Shown piece by piece: positions 26,427-35,651 of a stretch of 64,000 bases of DNA (position 1 is its first letter; each line of letters opens with the position of its first letter). The notes under the pieces were generated by a model, which did no database searches, was not told the DNA's origin, and was given only the letters and a program-made list of their open reading frames with translations. Both the position numbers and the translations under genes were made by a program. Source of the DNA: Pseudomonadota bacterium (lineage in GTDB: Bacteria > Bdellovibrionota > UBA1018); the NCBI GenBank assembly GCA_027485695.1, contig JAIXQO010000002.1, forward strand, positions 310,001 through 374,000. Direction: 5' to 3'.

Positions 26427-26449
26427 ATCGTTTCGAATCGAGAAACGAT
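26427..26449. promoter_or_regulatory. Inverted repeat with half-sites like the LysR operator
   Basis: ATCGTTTC (26427-26434) and GAAACGAT (26442-26449) are perfect 8-bp arms with a 7-base spacer, directly after the LysR stop. The GAAACG core is shared with the operator at 25523-25549 but in the opposite arrangement. It is either a second regulator site ahead of the 26541 gene or a weak terminator (no U-tract). Confidence 0.4.
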
Positions 26450-26540
26450 CCATTCGATCCAGTGCGTATTTCAACAAGACATGTTCACGTATGGTTGAGT
26501 CCATGACGTCGATGATCGACGCCTAGATAAGGACTGACCG

Positions 26541-27835
26541 ATGAAAACGACTCTATTCGCCACACTCCCCATCTTGGGATTCAGCGTATCTCTGCAGGAC
26601 CCCGCTCTCCTCGAAGTGAAAACGCCAACCGACGGAAACGAATCCGCTTCCAAAATACAAATCTCAGAAAATGACTTGCGAATCCGAGAGGCCACACACC
26701 TCGAAGTCTACGCCGGTTGCAAATGGGGCAAAGCCTCGTTCGCGCCCGAGCGGATCACATCAGAACCGCTCTCCATCGAGATACAAGCGCTCTACGAGCG
26801 CATGGCTTAACGATTCTTCATCAGAGACTCGCCGTGGAATACCAACACATTCATCTTTCGGATCAGGAACGCGAGCGCCTCAAAGATCATTTTCTGAAAA
26901 TGCCGGAAGTGACCCCGCTCTCCCGGGATCCGAAATTTTTCTCACTCATCGTCGCACTCGGTATCCATCAAGAGATCGGAACGATTCACGACGAGTTTTC
27001 TACTTTCCTCTATGACGGCAGTACAGGAGACAAAGTCGACCGCTCCGACCTGCGGTCCGAGCTTATTTCTTACCAAGGCTACACCGGTGTACGGATCTGG
27101 TCCGTACGCTCGCAGCACCTCGATCCACGAGTGCGCGGACTCCGCACACTGCTTCATCCAGGCCTCTCGTTTAATGATTTCAAACAGATTCACCAATGCG
27201 TATTTTTTCCGGAGATCATCACTCAGATCGCAGCCCTCCAAGGAGCCGAGCTCGTATCGGTCCGGCCTTGGGGGCTGAACACGGTATTTGGCGGATTTGA
27301 CCCGAATCGCTCCTACTATGAAGGTAATATGTGGGAGTTTGTGAATGCGGACGCGATTCGCTATGCCACCCTCCTGGAGAATCGCCAGGTCGCATTCTGG
27401 GGAACACATGACCTCGTTTCTCATATCGCAGGAATGAGGCTGGAGGAATGGCCCAAAATCCAAGCACGCGGAAAACGCATGCGCGAAATCTTTGAACGCT
27501 ATTTCCAAGGAATCGAGCGCCCAACACCCTATTCGCTGGTACTCCCCTATGCGCTCGGCATGCTGCTCGATGACCTGGCTCAACCGATGAACTATCACTC
27601 GGAGAGTCGCCTATCTGTTGTGGAGCTACTTGCAAAAGCGTTAGAGACTCAAGTCATTTCCCCCCATGCAACTCCCTATCTTCTCAAGTATCCGCCGTCT
27701 ATTGAGACGCTCATTCAACTGGCACGTTCAAACGATCCTGCTCGAGCCCAAAGAGAAGGTGAATCCACGCTCTATCAGGTGATCCAAGAGCTCGGACGTT
27801 TCTCGCAAGCGAGTCATCGTTCTATTTCACGCTAG
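26541..27835 (+). pseudogene. Unknown gene split by a probable -1 frameshift
   Basis: The ATG at 26541 opens an 89-codon frame that stops at 26808-26810. From 26807 the frame one base back reads on for about 342 codons to 27835. Joining them gives one protein of about 431 residues with a smooth helix across the junction (ALYERMA then LTILHQRLAVEYQ). The site GGCTTAA is not a good ribosomal slippery heptamer, so I favour an inactivating mutation or a sequence error. An ATG at 26717 in the second frame could instead start a 372-residue protein overlapping the first. Family unknown; the C-terminal part has a WGTHDLVSHIAGM segment and is rich in aromatic residues. Confidence 0.55.
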
Positions 27836-28017
27836 AGCCGACTGTTCACCGAGCTACTCGCATATCCGAATATCCAGAATGTTCATTTCTCCTCAAAACT
27901 GAGCCGCCTAAGCTGCACAAGCTCCAGCTCAGCCGAATACGGGCCAAACCGAGTTAGTTGCGCACCGCCGCAAGTACAATATTTTCTCCAGTACCCAACT
28001 TTTCACTTCATTCCGCG

Positions 28018-28047
28018 TTGACAGTCGGACGCGAAACCAGCTATTGC
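28018..28047 (+). promoter_or_regulatory. Promoter of the initiator tRNA
   Basis: A perfect -35 box TTGACA (28018-28023) is followed after 18 bases by TATTGC (28042-28047), a weak -10. It lies about 22 bases before the tRNA 5' end. Confidence 0.5.
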
Positions 28048-28068
28048 TATTGAACTCACAAAGTTTGC

Positions 28069-28145
<77 letters not shown>

Positions 28146-28155
28146 AACTTTCTGT

Positions 28156-28203
28156 AACGACAAAAGCCTGGAATCGAAGGATTCCGGGCTTTTGTCGTTT
28201 TAG
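28156..28203 (+). terminator. Rho-independent terminator of the tRNA
   Basis: AACGACAAAAGCC(T)GGAAT pairs with ATTCC(G)GGCTTTTGTCGTT around a five-base loop, one of the strongest stems in the window, ending in a T run. Confidence 0.85.
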
Positions 28204-28208
28204 GAACC

Positions 28209-28361
28209 GAGCAACCCGGGCGGGATCCGGGACCAACGACCCTCCGTCGTAGGTTCACAAAAAATGCCACGGCGGCATTTTTTCACGCGGAAGCGAAGCG
28301 TACGCGCCCGCAAAGCGGGTTGAGGCCAGGAGGGCCGAAATCAATCCTGCCCGCGCAACCA
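28209..28361 (+). pseudogene. Decayed second copy of tRNA-fMet interrupted by a repeat
   Basis: From 28209 to 28257 the sequence aligns without gaps to 28078-28126 of the real tRNA (30 of 49 bases by my count) and is identical over the last 12 bases, ending in the T loop. After an 85-bp insert (28258-28342) the tRNA sequence resumes at the next base and is identical for 24 bases, including the 3' acceptor strand and CCA and on into the flank. The D and anticodon stems no longer pair, so no functional tRNA can form. A second terminator follows, so the tRNA-plus-terminator unit seems to have been duplicated and then decayed. Confidence 0.8.
28258..28342. repeat. Structured repeat element B, inside the tRNA remnant
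   Basis: Hairpins in order: AAAAAATGCC-ACGGC-GGCATTTTTT (28259-28283), CACGCG with an imperfect arm around the loop GAA (28284-28306), CCCGC-AAA-GCGGG (28307-28319) and GGCC-AGGAG-GGCC (28324-28336), then GAAAT. Order, the CACGCG box, the AAA loop, the AGGA(G) loop and the GAAAT tail are shared with element A at 1196-1270, while the stem sequences differ yet still pair. Confidence 0.7.
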
Positions 28362-28370
28362 AACTTCGTG

Positions 28371-28416
28371 AAAATAAAAAAGGCTGGGAATAAGCATTCC
28401 CGGCCTTTTTTATTTT
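28371..28416. terminator. Bidirectional terminator after the tRNA remnant
   Basis: AAAATAAAAAAGGCTGGGAAT pairs with ATTCCCGGCCTTTTTTATTTT around AAGC, apart from one G-T wobble. A/T runs on both sides let it work for the tRNA region on the plus strand and for the receiver gene at 28429 on the minus strand. Confidence 0.8.
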
Positions 28417-28428
28417 GTCCTGCCTGAA

Positions 28429-28788
28429 TCACTTGAGAGCGGACTGGTACCTCTTGAGGATCTCAAAAACTTTTTCCTCTGGCGCAGGCTTCTTAATGAT
28501 TTCTACAAATGGATAACTCGTCTTCAACTGAATTTCGCCAGAGACCAAAAACTTGGGAATCGTCGCGTCGAGCACTTTGGCAACTTCGTCGCCCGTTGTG
28601 CGTTGTAAACGATAGTCCAAGAAAATTAAGTCTGGTTTCGATTCGGCTGTTCTCTCAATCAGCTTCGAAGCCTCCTGAAACGTTTCAACCAGTACTTCAT
28701 CAGAACCATAGATATCCGCGAATATTTCACAGAGATCCGATTCATCATCGAGATAGAACACTTTAAGCGGCACTTTTCGTCCTTTCAA
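28429..28788 (-). CDS. Single-domain response regulator
   Basis: A 119-residue receiver with no output domain: acidic pair in FYLDDESD, phospho-Asp in IFLDYRLQ, and the conserved Lys in EIIKKPAP. The hydroxyl residue before it appears as Ser in FLVSGE. It starts inside the end of the seven-PAS kinase gene (26-base overlap), so the two are translated together and the kinase is its likely phosphodonor. Such lone receivers act by binding other proteins, for example flagellar or enzyme targets; none is evident here. Confidence 0.9.
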   Translation of the reverse strand: MKGRKVPLKVFYLDDESDLCEIFADIYGSDEVLVETFQEASKLIERTAESKPDLIFLDYRLQRTTGDEVAKVLDATIPKFLVSGEIQLKTSYPFVEIIKKPAPEEKVFEILKRYQSALK

Positions 28789-31700
28789 CTATTGGCAGAC
28801 GGATTTCAAAACAAGTGTTCTTGAACTCATGTTTGATGGCGATCGAACCTTGGTGCTGTTCTATAATTCCTCGAGCGATCGACAACCCGAGCCCTGTACC
28901 CTCACCTACCACTTTGGTGGTAAAAAAAGGCTGAAATAATTTGTCTTCTATTTCGCGGGAAATTCCCTTACCGGAATCGATCACTTGGATAACCACAGAT
29001 TCATCAATGGTAAACGCATTTAACTTTACCCAGCGCTCATCTCGTTCCTTGACGGCGTCAATCGCATTATTGATGAGATTGACCAGTACTTGCTCGATTT
29101 CGACTACGTCACAAACTAACTGTATACCATCATCTACTTGGGCATGAATCGGCGTATCATGACGTTTCGATTTCGCCTCAGTTAGAATGAGTACTTCGCT
29201 CAGCAGTTCTGAGAATGCAATCAGAGCGCGTTCATTTTTATCAGATGAACGCGCGAATTTTTTTAACCCATTCACAATCTTTTCAATACGGTGAGCGGAT
29301 TTCCGGACCATTTCGACTTTTGCATCAAACTTTTCAGGTGACTCTCTAAACTTCGTCAACACTGAAAGGCCACCCGTGATGATTGCGAGAGGATTATTGA
29401 TCTCGTGTGCAATTCCCGCAGACATTTCGCCCAAAGACGCAAGTTTAGCGGTATGCAAAGATTTCGCACGTTCCTCGGCTAACTGCTTCTGTAGCGCGAT
29501 ATCTTCGGTAATATCTCGACCGATTCCTAGAAACCCACTAATCATCCCATTTTGATCACGAAGGCCCGTGATATTCAGGCGCACAGGAAACTGATTCCCG
29601 TCTTTTCGTACGAACGTCCAGTCCCTCTCGTAATAAAGACCTTGTTTCGCCCTAAACACGAGCGCCTCAAACTCATTGGAAATTTCTGCTTTGGATTCTG
29701 CACAAACTTCTTTCCAACAATCCACAATCTCCTCGTGAACATGGAAAATGCTGGGAGTCATTTTACCAACCGTTTCGTCCGCTCGATACCCCAGCGCCCG
29801 CTCGGCTTCTTTATTGAATCCCGTGATCTGACCCTGGAGATCAGTAGTAATGATCATAAATCGAGCACTTCGACGAATCGCTTCGTTTAGGTCGAGCGCT
29901 GATTTCAGTTCATGTTCATAAGTCACTTCGGGGGTCCGATCCCAATTGATACCATACATCACTAGGGGTTCGCCGTTTTCGTTCCGAGTCACCACACCTC
30001 GACCACCGATGTACTTTCGTTTACCTTCTGGTGTTTTGATTTCGAAAGTCATATTCAGTTCTTTTTCGCCACTCAGGGCCAACTGCAACTCACGAATCGA
30101 TTGATTTTTACTTTCTTCCGTCAAGCTACTCTCCCAGGCTTGATAGTGGCCAGAGAAAGAGGAGGGAGAGATTTCAAATAGCTTGTACATCGACTCATCC
30201 CACATCAATTCGTTGTTCGTGGGATTAAATATCCAAATTCCGACACCAGTAGATTTCAATATGAAATCGTTTTTTTGCTCGAGAGCGACATAGTCAGTGA
30301 GATCTTGGCACGTTCCTGATAGTGCCACTGGTTTCCCGTTTTCGTCCTTCAGAACTTTTCCAATACCGCGGACGTGCTTGATCCTCTTACCAGCATCCAA
30401 ATAGACTCGATGATTGTAAACATAATCTTCGGAACGTTCGATAGCTCCCTTTGTGAATTGGTCTAACTTATCCAGATCATCGGGATGAATTCTGTCGCGA
30501 TAAAGTACATACAAATTGTCGGGTGATTGTGACTCGTCGATCTCAAAGATTCGGTAGTGCTCAGATGACCAGTTCAGCGCTCCTGTAATCAAATCAAAAG
30601 TCCAAGATCCGATTTTTGCTGTGCTCTGCGCGTCGAGAAGTTCCTTCTCCGACTTTCTCAACTCTGTGACATCTCGTCCAGTAGCGTATACTTGTTTCGA
30701 AACGGGATCATATACGCACGACCAGCTAATGAAACTGTACTTGTCGGACTTGGTACGCATGCGAATTTCGAAATTTAAACTCGGACGCCCTGTGTGGATT
30801 TTGAAAAACTCTACATGAGACCTAGATTGATCGTTCACATGAACGACGTCAAAAAATGACTTCTGGAAGAGCTCTTCTTCATCCCATTCTAAAGCCTTAA
30901 TGAAACTTGGGCTCACCTTCCTGAAGATGCCATCTTCTCCGATGACGCAAATCAAATCCCGAGAGTAGTTAAAGATACATCCGAGTTCGCGGTTTGCGAG
31001 TACGATCTCAGTGACATCGCTGAATGTACATGCAACTCTGCGACCCGAAGTTGAGTCAAACGGCACCGCATTGAGATTAATCCAACGCTCATTGCCGTCT
31101 GTATGAATCAAACCCATGATCACATTTCGAACAGGCAAATGGGTTCGAAATGCAACGGCGACTGGATGAGACCGATCTTCCACTGGTGAGCCATCGTCCC
31201 AGATCGCTTTCCAATATGTATTATTGACGAACGCATTCGGCAATTGCTCTTCGGTGAGCCCTAGTATTCTCAGAGCTTCGGGATTAAATTTTTCGATTTC
31301 TCCGTTTTGATCCTGAATCACTAAACCTTCGGACATGGTCTTCAAGATCGATAGACTCTCAATTTCAAATGACCTGGAGTCGGTGAGGTCCTGACAAGTG
31401 CCAGAAATCGAAACAACCTTGCCCTCACTATTGCGGGCGACTTTACCAATTCCGCGTACGTACTTGGTGCGTTTACCGCTATCGAGAAGAATTCGGTGCT
31501 CGAACTCGAAATCACGTTGATGGACGGTCACTTGCGTTAATGCACTATCCAGCATCTTTAGATCGTCTGGATGGAAACGGTTCCGATACTGCTCAAAGAG
31601 TTGGGTAGGATCCTGAGGTTCTGAGATCTCAAATATGCGGTAGGTCTCACTCGACCATTCAAGCTGACCGGTGATCAAGTCATAGCGCCAGAAACCGACT

Positions 31701-32806
31701 TTTGAAATCTTTTGTGCCTCCAATAGATCTCGCTCAAGCCGCTTTTGTTCCGTGACATCGAAACGGACAGAAACAAATTGCTCGATCTCTCCATCAAGAC
31801 TACGAATCGGAGAAACTACGGTCTTAACAAAATAGCGCTCCCCCGTTTTTTTACGGTTTTCGATCTCTCCAGACCAGGAGTTTTTGGATTGATTCATGTC
31901 CCAAACAGTTTCGAAAAAATCTTGCGGATACACGACGGAGTTGGCCGCTAGATAGTTTTTCCCGATCAGCTCGGAGCGAGAGAAACCGCTCAGCGCACAG
32001 AAATTGTCATTCACTTCAGTGATGATTCCAGACTTATCGGTAACAGCTATGATGGCAACTTCTGAAACGGCTTTCGAGAACTGAAAGTTCCGAAGGGCAT
32101 CTTGCATTGCTTCTTTTACGTATGAGGCTAGAAACCTACCGAATAACGCTGTCACAAGTCCGGTGAAGAAAAGAAACAGGGTAATCGAGTACTCCAGTCG
32201 TCTGGTTTTTTTCAACCGGTCCCGGTAATCGTGCAGCACCTGACCAACTTCCTGGATATTCTGATTTTTTAGCGCCTCCAGTTCCTCGTTCAGAAAAGCA
32301 AAACGTCGATCCATTTCGGCCATTTGGGCACCGGCTCGGACGCGATCCCCCTTCTGATAGAGGGTAAAAATGCGTGTGGACACCTGATCCATCGACGCCA
32401 TTCTTCTTTCGATCTCGCCCAATCGCGATAACAAACTCTTGCGCTGTGGGTTTGAGGGATCAAGAGCTTGAACACGGCTATTGAGCTCGTTTGTTTTCTT
32501 GGCGAAGTTTATAGCGGCAACTTCGTAACGTTTCCGCTCGAGCATCACATTTCCCGAGCCAAAAAGATCATTTCCGGGTGCATTTACCTCATGGGCAATG
32601 CGTGAGAGTTCGCTCGTCAGGGCGTATATTCCGGCTCTTTTGTCTTGAATAGAAAGAGCCCGATCAAAATCCTTGATGTGCTTCTGGGAAAAATAGACTG
32701 AGCTTCCGATGGCGCAAACATTAAAAATGGCCATTACATAGTACAAAATCGGCCAATTCTTTTTCCAGAAACTAAACTGCATGCGCACATTTGAATGAAA
32801 ACTCAC
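28763..32806 (-). CDS. Membrane histidine kinase with seven PAS domains
   Basis: A 1347-residue sensor. Two membrane segments (about 17-39 and 204-226) frame a helical periplasmic domain of the four-helix-bundle kind. Seven PAS/PAC units follow at roughly 243-350, 365-475, 483-600, 605-715, 725-835, 845-960 and 970-1090, then HisKA with the phospho-His in SAGIAHEINNPLAI and HATPase with N box LINNAIDAV and G boxes DSGKGI and GTGLGLSI. PAS units 2 and 5 are near-copies (WRYDLITGQLEWSS and WTFDLITGALNWSS, both with RIFEI and HPDDL). The GTG at 32806 is preceded by AGGGGGT. The receiver at 28429 overlaps its end. Confidence 0.93.
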   Translation of the reverse strand: MSFHSNVRMQFSFWKKNWPILYYVMAIFNVCAIGSSVYFSQKHIKDFDRALSIQDKRAGIYALTSELSRIAHEVNAPGNDLFGSGNVMLERKRYEVAAINFAKKTNELNSRVQALDPSNPQRKSLLSRLGEIERRMASMDQVSTRIFTLYQKGDRVRAGAQMAEMDRRFAFLNEELEALKNQNIQEVGQVLHDYRDRLKKTRRLEYSITLFLFFTGLVTALFGRFLASYVKEAMQDALRNFQFSKAVSEVAIIAVTDKSGIITEVNDNFCALSGFSRSELIGKNYLAANSVVYPQDFFETVWDMNQSKNSWSGEIENRKKTGERYFVKTVVSPIRSLDGEIEQFVSVRFDVTEQKRLERDLLEAQKISKVGFWRYDLITGQLEWSSETYRIFEISEPQDPTQLFEQYRNRFHPDDLKMLDSALTQVTVHQRDFEFEHRILLDSGKRTKYVRGIGKVARNSEGKVVSISGTCQDLTDSRSFEIESLSILKTMSEGLVIQDQNGEIEKFNPEALRILGLTEEQLPNAFVNNTYWKAIWDDGSPVEDRSHPVAVAFRTHLPVRNVIMGLIHTDGNERWINLNAVPFDSTSGRRVACTFSDVTEIVLANRELGCIFNYSRDLICVIGEDGIFRKVSPSFIKALEWDEEELFQKSFFDVVHVNDQSRSHVEFFKIHTGRPSLNFEIRMRTKSDKYSFISWSCVYDPVSKQVYATGRDVTELRKSEKELLDAQSTAKIGSWTFDLITGALNWSSEHYRIFEIDESQSPDNLYVLYRDRIHPDDLDKLDQFTKGAIERSEDYVYNHRVYLDAGKRIKHVRGIGKVLKDENGKPVALSGTCQDLTDYVALEQKNDFILKSTGVGIWIFNPTNNELMWDESMYKLFEISPSSFSGHYQAWESSLTEESKNQSIRELQLALSGEKELNMTFEIKTPEGKRKYIGGRGVVTRNENGEPLVMYGINWDRTPEVTYEHELKSALDLNEAIRRSARFMIITTDLQGQITGFNKEAERALGYRADETVGKMTPSIFHVHEEIVDCWKEVCAESKAEISNEFEALVFRAKQGLYYERDWTFVRKDGNQFPVRLNITGLRDQNGMISGFLGIGRDITEDIALQKQLAEERAKSLHTAKLASLGEMSAGIAHEINNPLAIITGGLSVLTKFRESPEKFDAKVEMVRKSAHRIEKIVNGLKKFARSSDKNERALIAFSELLSEVLILTEAKSKRHDTPIHAQVDDGIQLVCDVVEIEQVLVNLINNAIDAVKERDERWVKLNAFTIDESVVIQVIDSGKGISREIEDKLFQPFFTTKVVGEGTGLGLSIARGIIEQHQGSIAIKHEFKNTCFEIRLPIVERTKSAA

Positions 32807-33102
32807 ACACGTACCCCCTAGATGGCTCTAAACCCAATAAGCGTCCTTAGGCTGTTCGGCTGTTTTCAACCGATGTGAAATCATTTCAAGGTTGTTACTG
32901 AATGGTGAATTCGAAATCACGGCACTACGAAGACCGTCAGAATTATCTCTGTACTTTTTTCATGTGTAGAGTGGATCTCAGCAGTTTCCACGTATGAAAC
33001 AGACGTACTCTGTCGACCAGTCTTGACGCGATCCAAGCGATTAATTCTGTCAAAAAAATGGAGAGTGCATGACTGAATAGCCCCGGACCGCCAAGACCGA
33101 TT
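32807..33102. other. Intergenic region without a gene
   Basis: About 300 bases upstream of the seven-PAS kinase and downstream of the DUF2256 gene, both on the minus strand. I see no credible open frame and no strong hairpin with a T run. The kinase promoter should be here; I could not pick one reliably. Confidence 0.5.
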
Positions 33103-33471
33103 CTATTTTTTGAGCCTCAGGCGGATGGGTCCCTTGAATGCCGTCGGATCTACGACTTGATTCCCCTGAAGAATGTCAATTTTTCCCTGGTGCACGAGTC
33201 GACGAGCCGCCTGACGTACCCGTTCCATGACCTGAGGGTCTTGCTTGTCTTCGGGTCGCAAGATTTCTGACGGGCAAATAGTTGAAGAAGAGCCACGTTT
33301 CTGAAGTAGCGAGAGAATATTTGCTTCATCATCGTTCTGCGCAAGCTCCTTGGAGCGACGACATTTCTCACCGCAGTACTTAACATCCGCCCAATTGCGC
33401 TCCCATTTCTTCCTCCAGATCATTTCTCGACCACAAACGGCGCAGTTTTTCGAAGGCAGGTTTTGTTTCAC
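33103..33471 (-). CDS. DUF2256-DUF3253 protein
   Basis: Residues 1-45 match the small zinc-binding DUF2256 (NCAVCGREMIWRKKWERNW then VKYCGEKCRR, four Cys). Residues about 50-120 match DUF3253, a winged-helix-like domain (VRQAARRLVHQGKIDILQGNQVVDP). The fusion is a known arrangement with no established function. I take the GTG at 33471, which gives 122 residues and begins at the domain; the frame is open upstream without conservation. It diverges from the CIA30-like gene. The Cys4 site and winged helix hint at nucleic-acid binding, which is inference. Confidence 0.85.
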   Translation of the reverse strand: MKQNLPSKNCAVCGREMIWRKKWERNWADVKYCGEKCRRSKELAQNDDEANILSLLQKRGSSSTICPSEILRPEDKQDPQVMERVRQAARRLVHQGKIDILQGNQVVDPTAFKGPIRLRLKK

Positions 33472-33579
33472 ATGAAAATAAAAACACAAAACTCTGCGCG
33501 TCCCAAGCGCCCGTTTCGAGCTGGCTCGTACAACAAAAATCCAAGTGCAGAACGCAACCCAATAGGATAAGTCCACGAG

Positions 33580-34239
33580 ATGCTCCCTTTCATTCACCTC
33601 GCGAATATTCTCGGTATACTAGCCTATGGTTCAACACCGGCCATTTCGATGGAAAATCCGATTGAAACGAATCACCGATCCAACACTGATCTCAGAGGTC
33701 ATCCAGTCATGCGAGTTCATTTCCCTCAAGCTTCTGATGTTGAACTTTATAGCGATCAAACCGCGCGAGGTGGCGGCACCCTATCATCTCTCATCGATCT
33801 CCCCGGCTATAGCGGCCTCGAGTGGGCAGGCGTATTAAGGGGTATTCTGAACGATCAGGGGGAACGGGTAGGATTTGTCGGGGTTCGCATTCCTCTCAGG
33901 ATCCCTACAAACACCAGGTACCTCGAAATACGGCTCGATGGAGAAAACCAATTGATCATCCGAGCAAACTTTCAGACTGCAACCACGTGGATTCCAGGCA
34001 TTCCCGGCAGTTTGAGCTATCAAGTCACCTTGATCAGGGATCAGACGCGAGCGAGTGTCGCTACCGTTGACCTTCACCAAGTACAGCCCTCGATTCGGGG
34101 TCGACAGATTGGTTTCGACCTTGCTCCCCCGTTTCGAGTACAGGACGTCCAAACATTTTCGATCGAGATGAAACTTTCTGAGCAAATGGACCCTCGAAAA
34201 GGTGTGGGCATCCCATTCAACATCCGAATTCTGAAATAG
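33580..34239 (+). CDS. CIA30-like protein
   Basis: The 219-residue product resembles the CIA30 family (complex I intermediate-associated protein 30 and bacterial relatives), a galactose-binding-like beta-sandwich. Supporting features are SLIDLPGYSGLEWAGVLRG, GFVGVRIP, YLEIRLDGENQLIIR, a PSIRGRQI strand and the final VQTFSIEMKL, in family order. Bacterial members are of unknown role and need not concern complex I. A hydrophobic N-terminus (MLPFIHLANILGILAYG) may be a signal peptide. It ends 15 bases before the convergent hisIE stop and diverges from the DUF2256 gene. Confidence 0.6.
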   Translation: MLPFIHLANILGILAYGSTPAISMENPIETNHRSNTDLRGHPVMRVHFPQASDVELYSDQTARGGGTLSSLIDLPGYSGLEWAGVLRGILNDQGERVGFVGVRIPLRIPTNTRYLEIRLDGENQLIIRANFQTATTWIPGIPGSLSYQVTLIRDQTRASVATVDLHQVQPSIRGRQIGFDLAPPFRVQDVQTFSIEMKLSEQMDPRKGVGIPFNIRILK

Positions 34240-34254
34240 AAGATTCTCAGCCGC

Positions 34255-34890
34255 TCAAGATCGGCTTCGAAGACGAAGGCAGTCCACTACTTTGGAGAAT
34301 GATTGATCTCGAAATTTCAGAAGAATCATCAAGTGGAAAACAAGATCGGATGCCTCGTTAATCAATGCATCCGTGTGATCATTTTTCGATGCAATCAGAG
34401 TTTCAACCGCCTCTTCGCCCACTTTTTGAGCGACTCGGTCCAGTCCCCCAGAGCATAACTTCGCAACGTACGAATCGGTCTTCTGAGCGTTTTTAATCCT
34501 CTCCTCGATCGTCATTTCGAGGTCACGTAAAAAACCAAAACCACCTGAAGACTCACTGGGAGGTCGCTCCTCAGAGAAACAAGTCCAATCTCCTGTGTGG
34601 CAGGTAGGTCCATGCGGTCGAACTTTGACCAGAAACGTGTCTTGATCGCAGTCGAGAAATAGTTCGACGAGCTCCAAATAGTTTCCCGATGACTCACCTT
34701 TGGTCCAGAGGCGCTCTCGTGAGCGACTGTAAAAAGTGACTTTTCCGGACTTCAGCGTCTCCTGATAAGAAGCTTGGTTGAAATATCCGAGCATCAGAAC
34801 CTGCTTGGATTCGACGTTTTGAATAACGGCCGGGATTAACCGATTCGGATCGCCGATCGTTCCGGAGGTCCATGGATCTTGAGCTAACAT
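34255..34890 (-). CDS. hisI: Phosphoribosyl-AMP cyclohydrolase / phosphoribosyl-ATP pyrophosphatase
   Basis: A fused HisI-HisE enzyme (211 residues) for steps 2 and 3 of histidine synthesis. The HisI half (about 1-110) has [19 protein letters not shown] and the zinc-ligand region [14 protein letters not shown]; the HisE half (about 115-205) has the metal-binding helices [12 protein letters not shown] and [13 protein letters not shown]. It is the last gene of the operon and starts inside hisF by seven bases. Confidence 0.96.
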   Translation of the reverse strand: MLAQDPWTSGTIGDPNRLIPAVIQNVESKQVLMLGYFNQASYQETLKSGKVTFYSRSRERLWTKGESSGNYLELVELFLDCDQDTFLVKVRPHGPTCHTGDWTCFSEERPPSESSGGFGFLRDLEMTIEERIKNAQKTDSYVAKLCSGGLDRVAQKVGEEAVETLIASKNDHTDALINEASDLVFHLMILLKFRDQSFSKVVDCLRLRSRS

Positions 34891-35651
34891 CGGATTGGGA
34901 TCCCTTCATTCTTTAGCAATTGCTTCAACGTAGGAATCAACAGCTCACGCCGGTGGAATGCTCCTGCTGCTAGCGCGCCATCAACTCTTGCCACTTGAAA
35001 TGCGTCTTGAAAATGAGCGGCTACGCGCGCGCCTCCCGACGCTACGAGCGGAATATCGATCCTGTCTCGGACTAGGGAGAGTTGCTCCAAGTCGTAGCCG
35101 CCTCCCACGCCATCGGAATCCATACAATTCAAAACAATCTCGCCGGCACCCCTCTCTTGAGCCTCACAGACCCAATCCAGAGTACGCCGATTCTCTCGAG
35201 ACATTTTTGATTCAATTCCCGTGTTGCGGTAACACCAGAAATCTCCATCCACTCTTCGTGAATCCACTCCCACCGTGACGCATTGTACGCCAAATTCTCT
35301 TGCTAGTTCAGAGATCAATTCTGGTCTAGCGAGCGCGGGAGAATTCACAGAAATTTTATCCGCACCCGCGTGTAGCACTGCTCGTGCGTCTTCTACGCTC
35401 CGAATTCCTCCGGCAACGCAAATGGGAATATCCACGACTCTTGCAAGTGCAGAGATCCAGCCCAGATCAACCCTTCGGTCTTCAGCGCTTGCGGTGATAT
35501 CGTAGAACACCAATTCATCGGCACCTTGGGCGCAATACCACTGAGCCAATTCGACCGGATTTCCAAGGTCTTCGTGATTCCGAAATTGAACCCCTTTGAC
35601 CACCCGTCCATCACGAACATCCAGGCACGCGATCACTCGTTTTGTTAACAT
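34884..35651 (-). CDS. hisF: Imidazole glycerol phosphate synthase, cyclase subunit
   Basis: HisF is the TIM-barrel cyclase that joins ammonia from HisH with PRFAR to give IGP and AICAR. Seen here: start [16 protein letters not shown] with catalytic Asp11, the phosphate loops VAGGIRS and ASGGAR, and [14 protein letters not shown] with the second catalytic Asp. The 255 residues are normal length. It overlaps hisA upstream and hisIE downstream by seven bases each. Confidence 0.97.
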   Translation of the reverse strand: MLTKRVIACLDVRDGRVVKGVQFRNHEDLGNPVELAQWYCAQGADELVFYDITASAEDRRVDLGWISALARVVDIPICVAGGIRSVEDARAVLHAGADKISVNSPALARPELISELAREFGVQCVTVGVDSRRVDGDFWCYRNTGIESKMSRENRRTLDWVCEAQERGAGEIVLNCMDSDGVGGGYDLEQLSLVRDRIDIPLVASGGARVAAHFQDAFQVARVDGALAAGAFHRRELLIPTLKQLLKNEGIPIRC

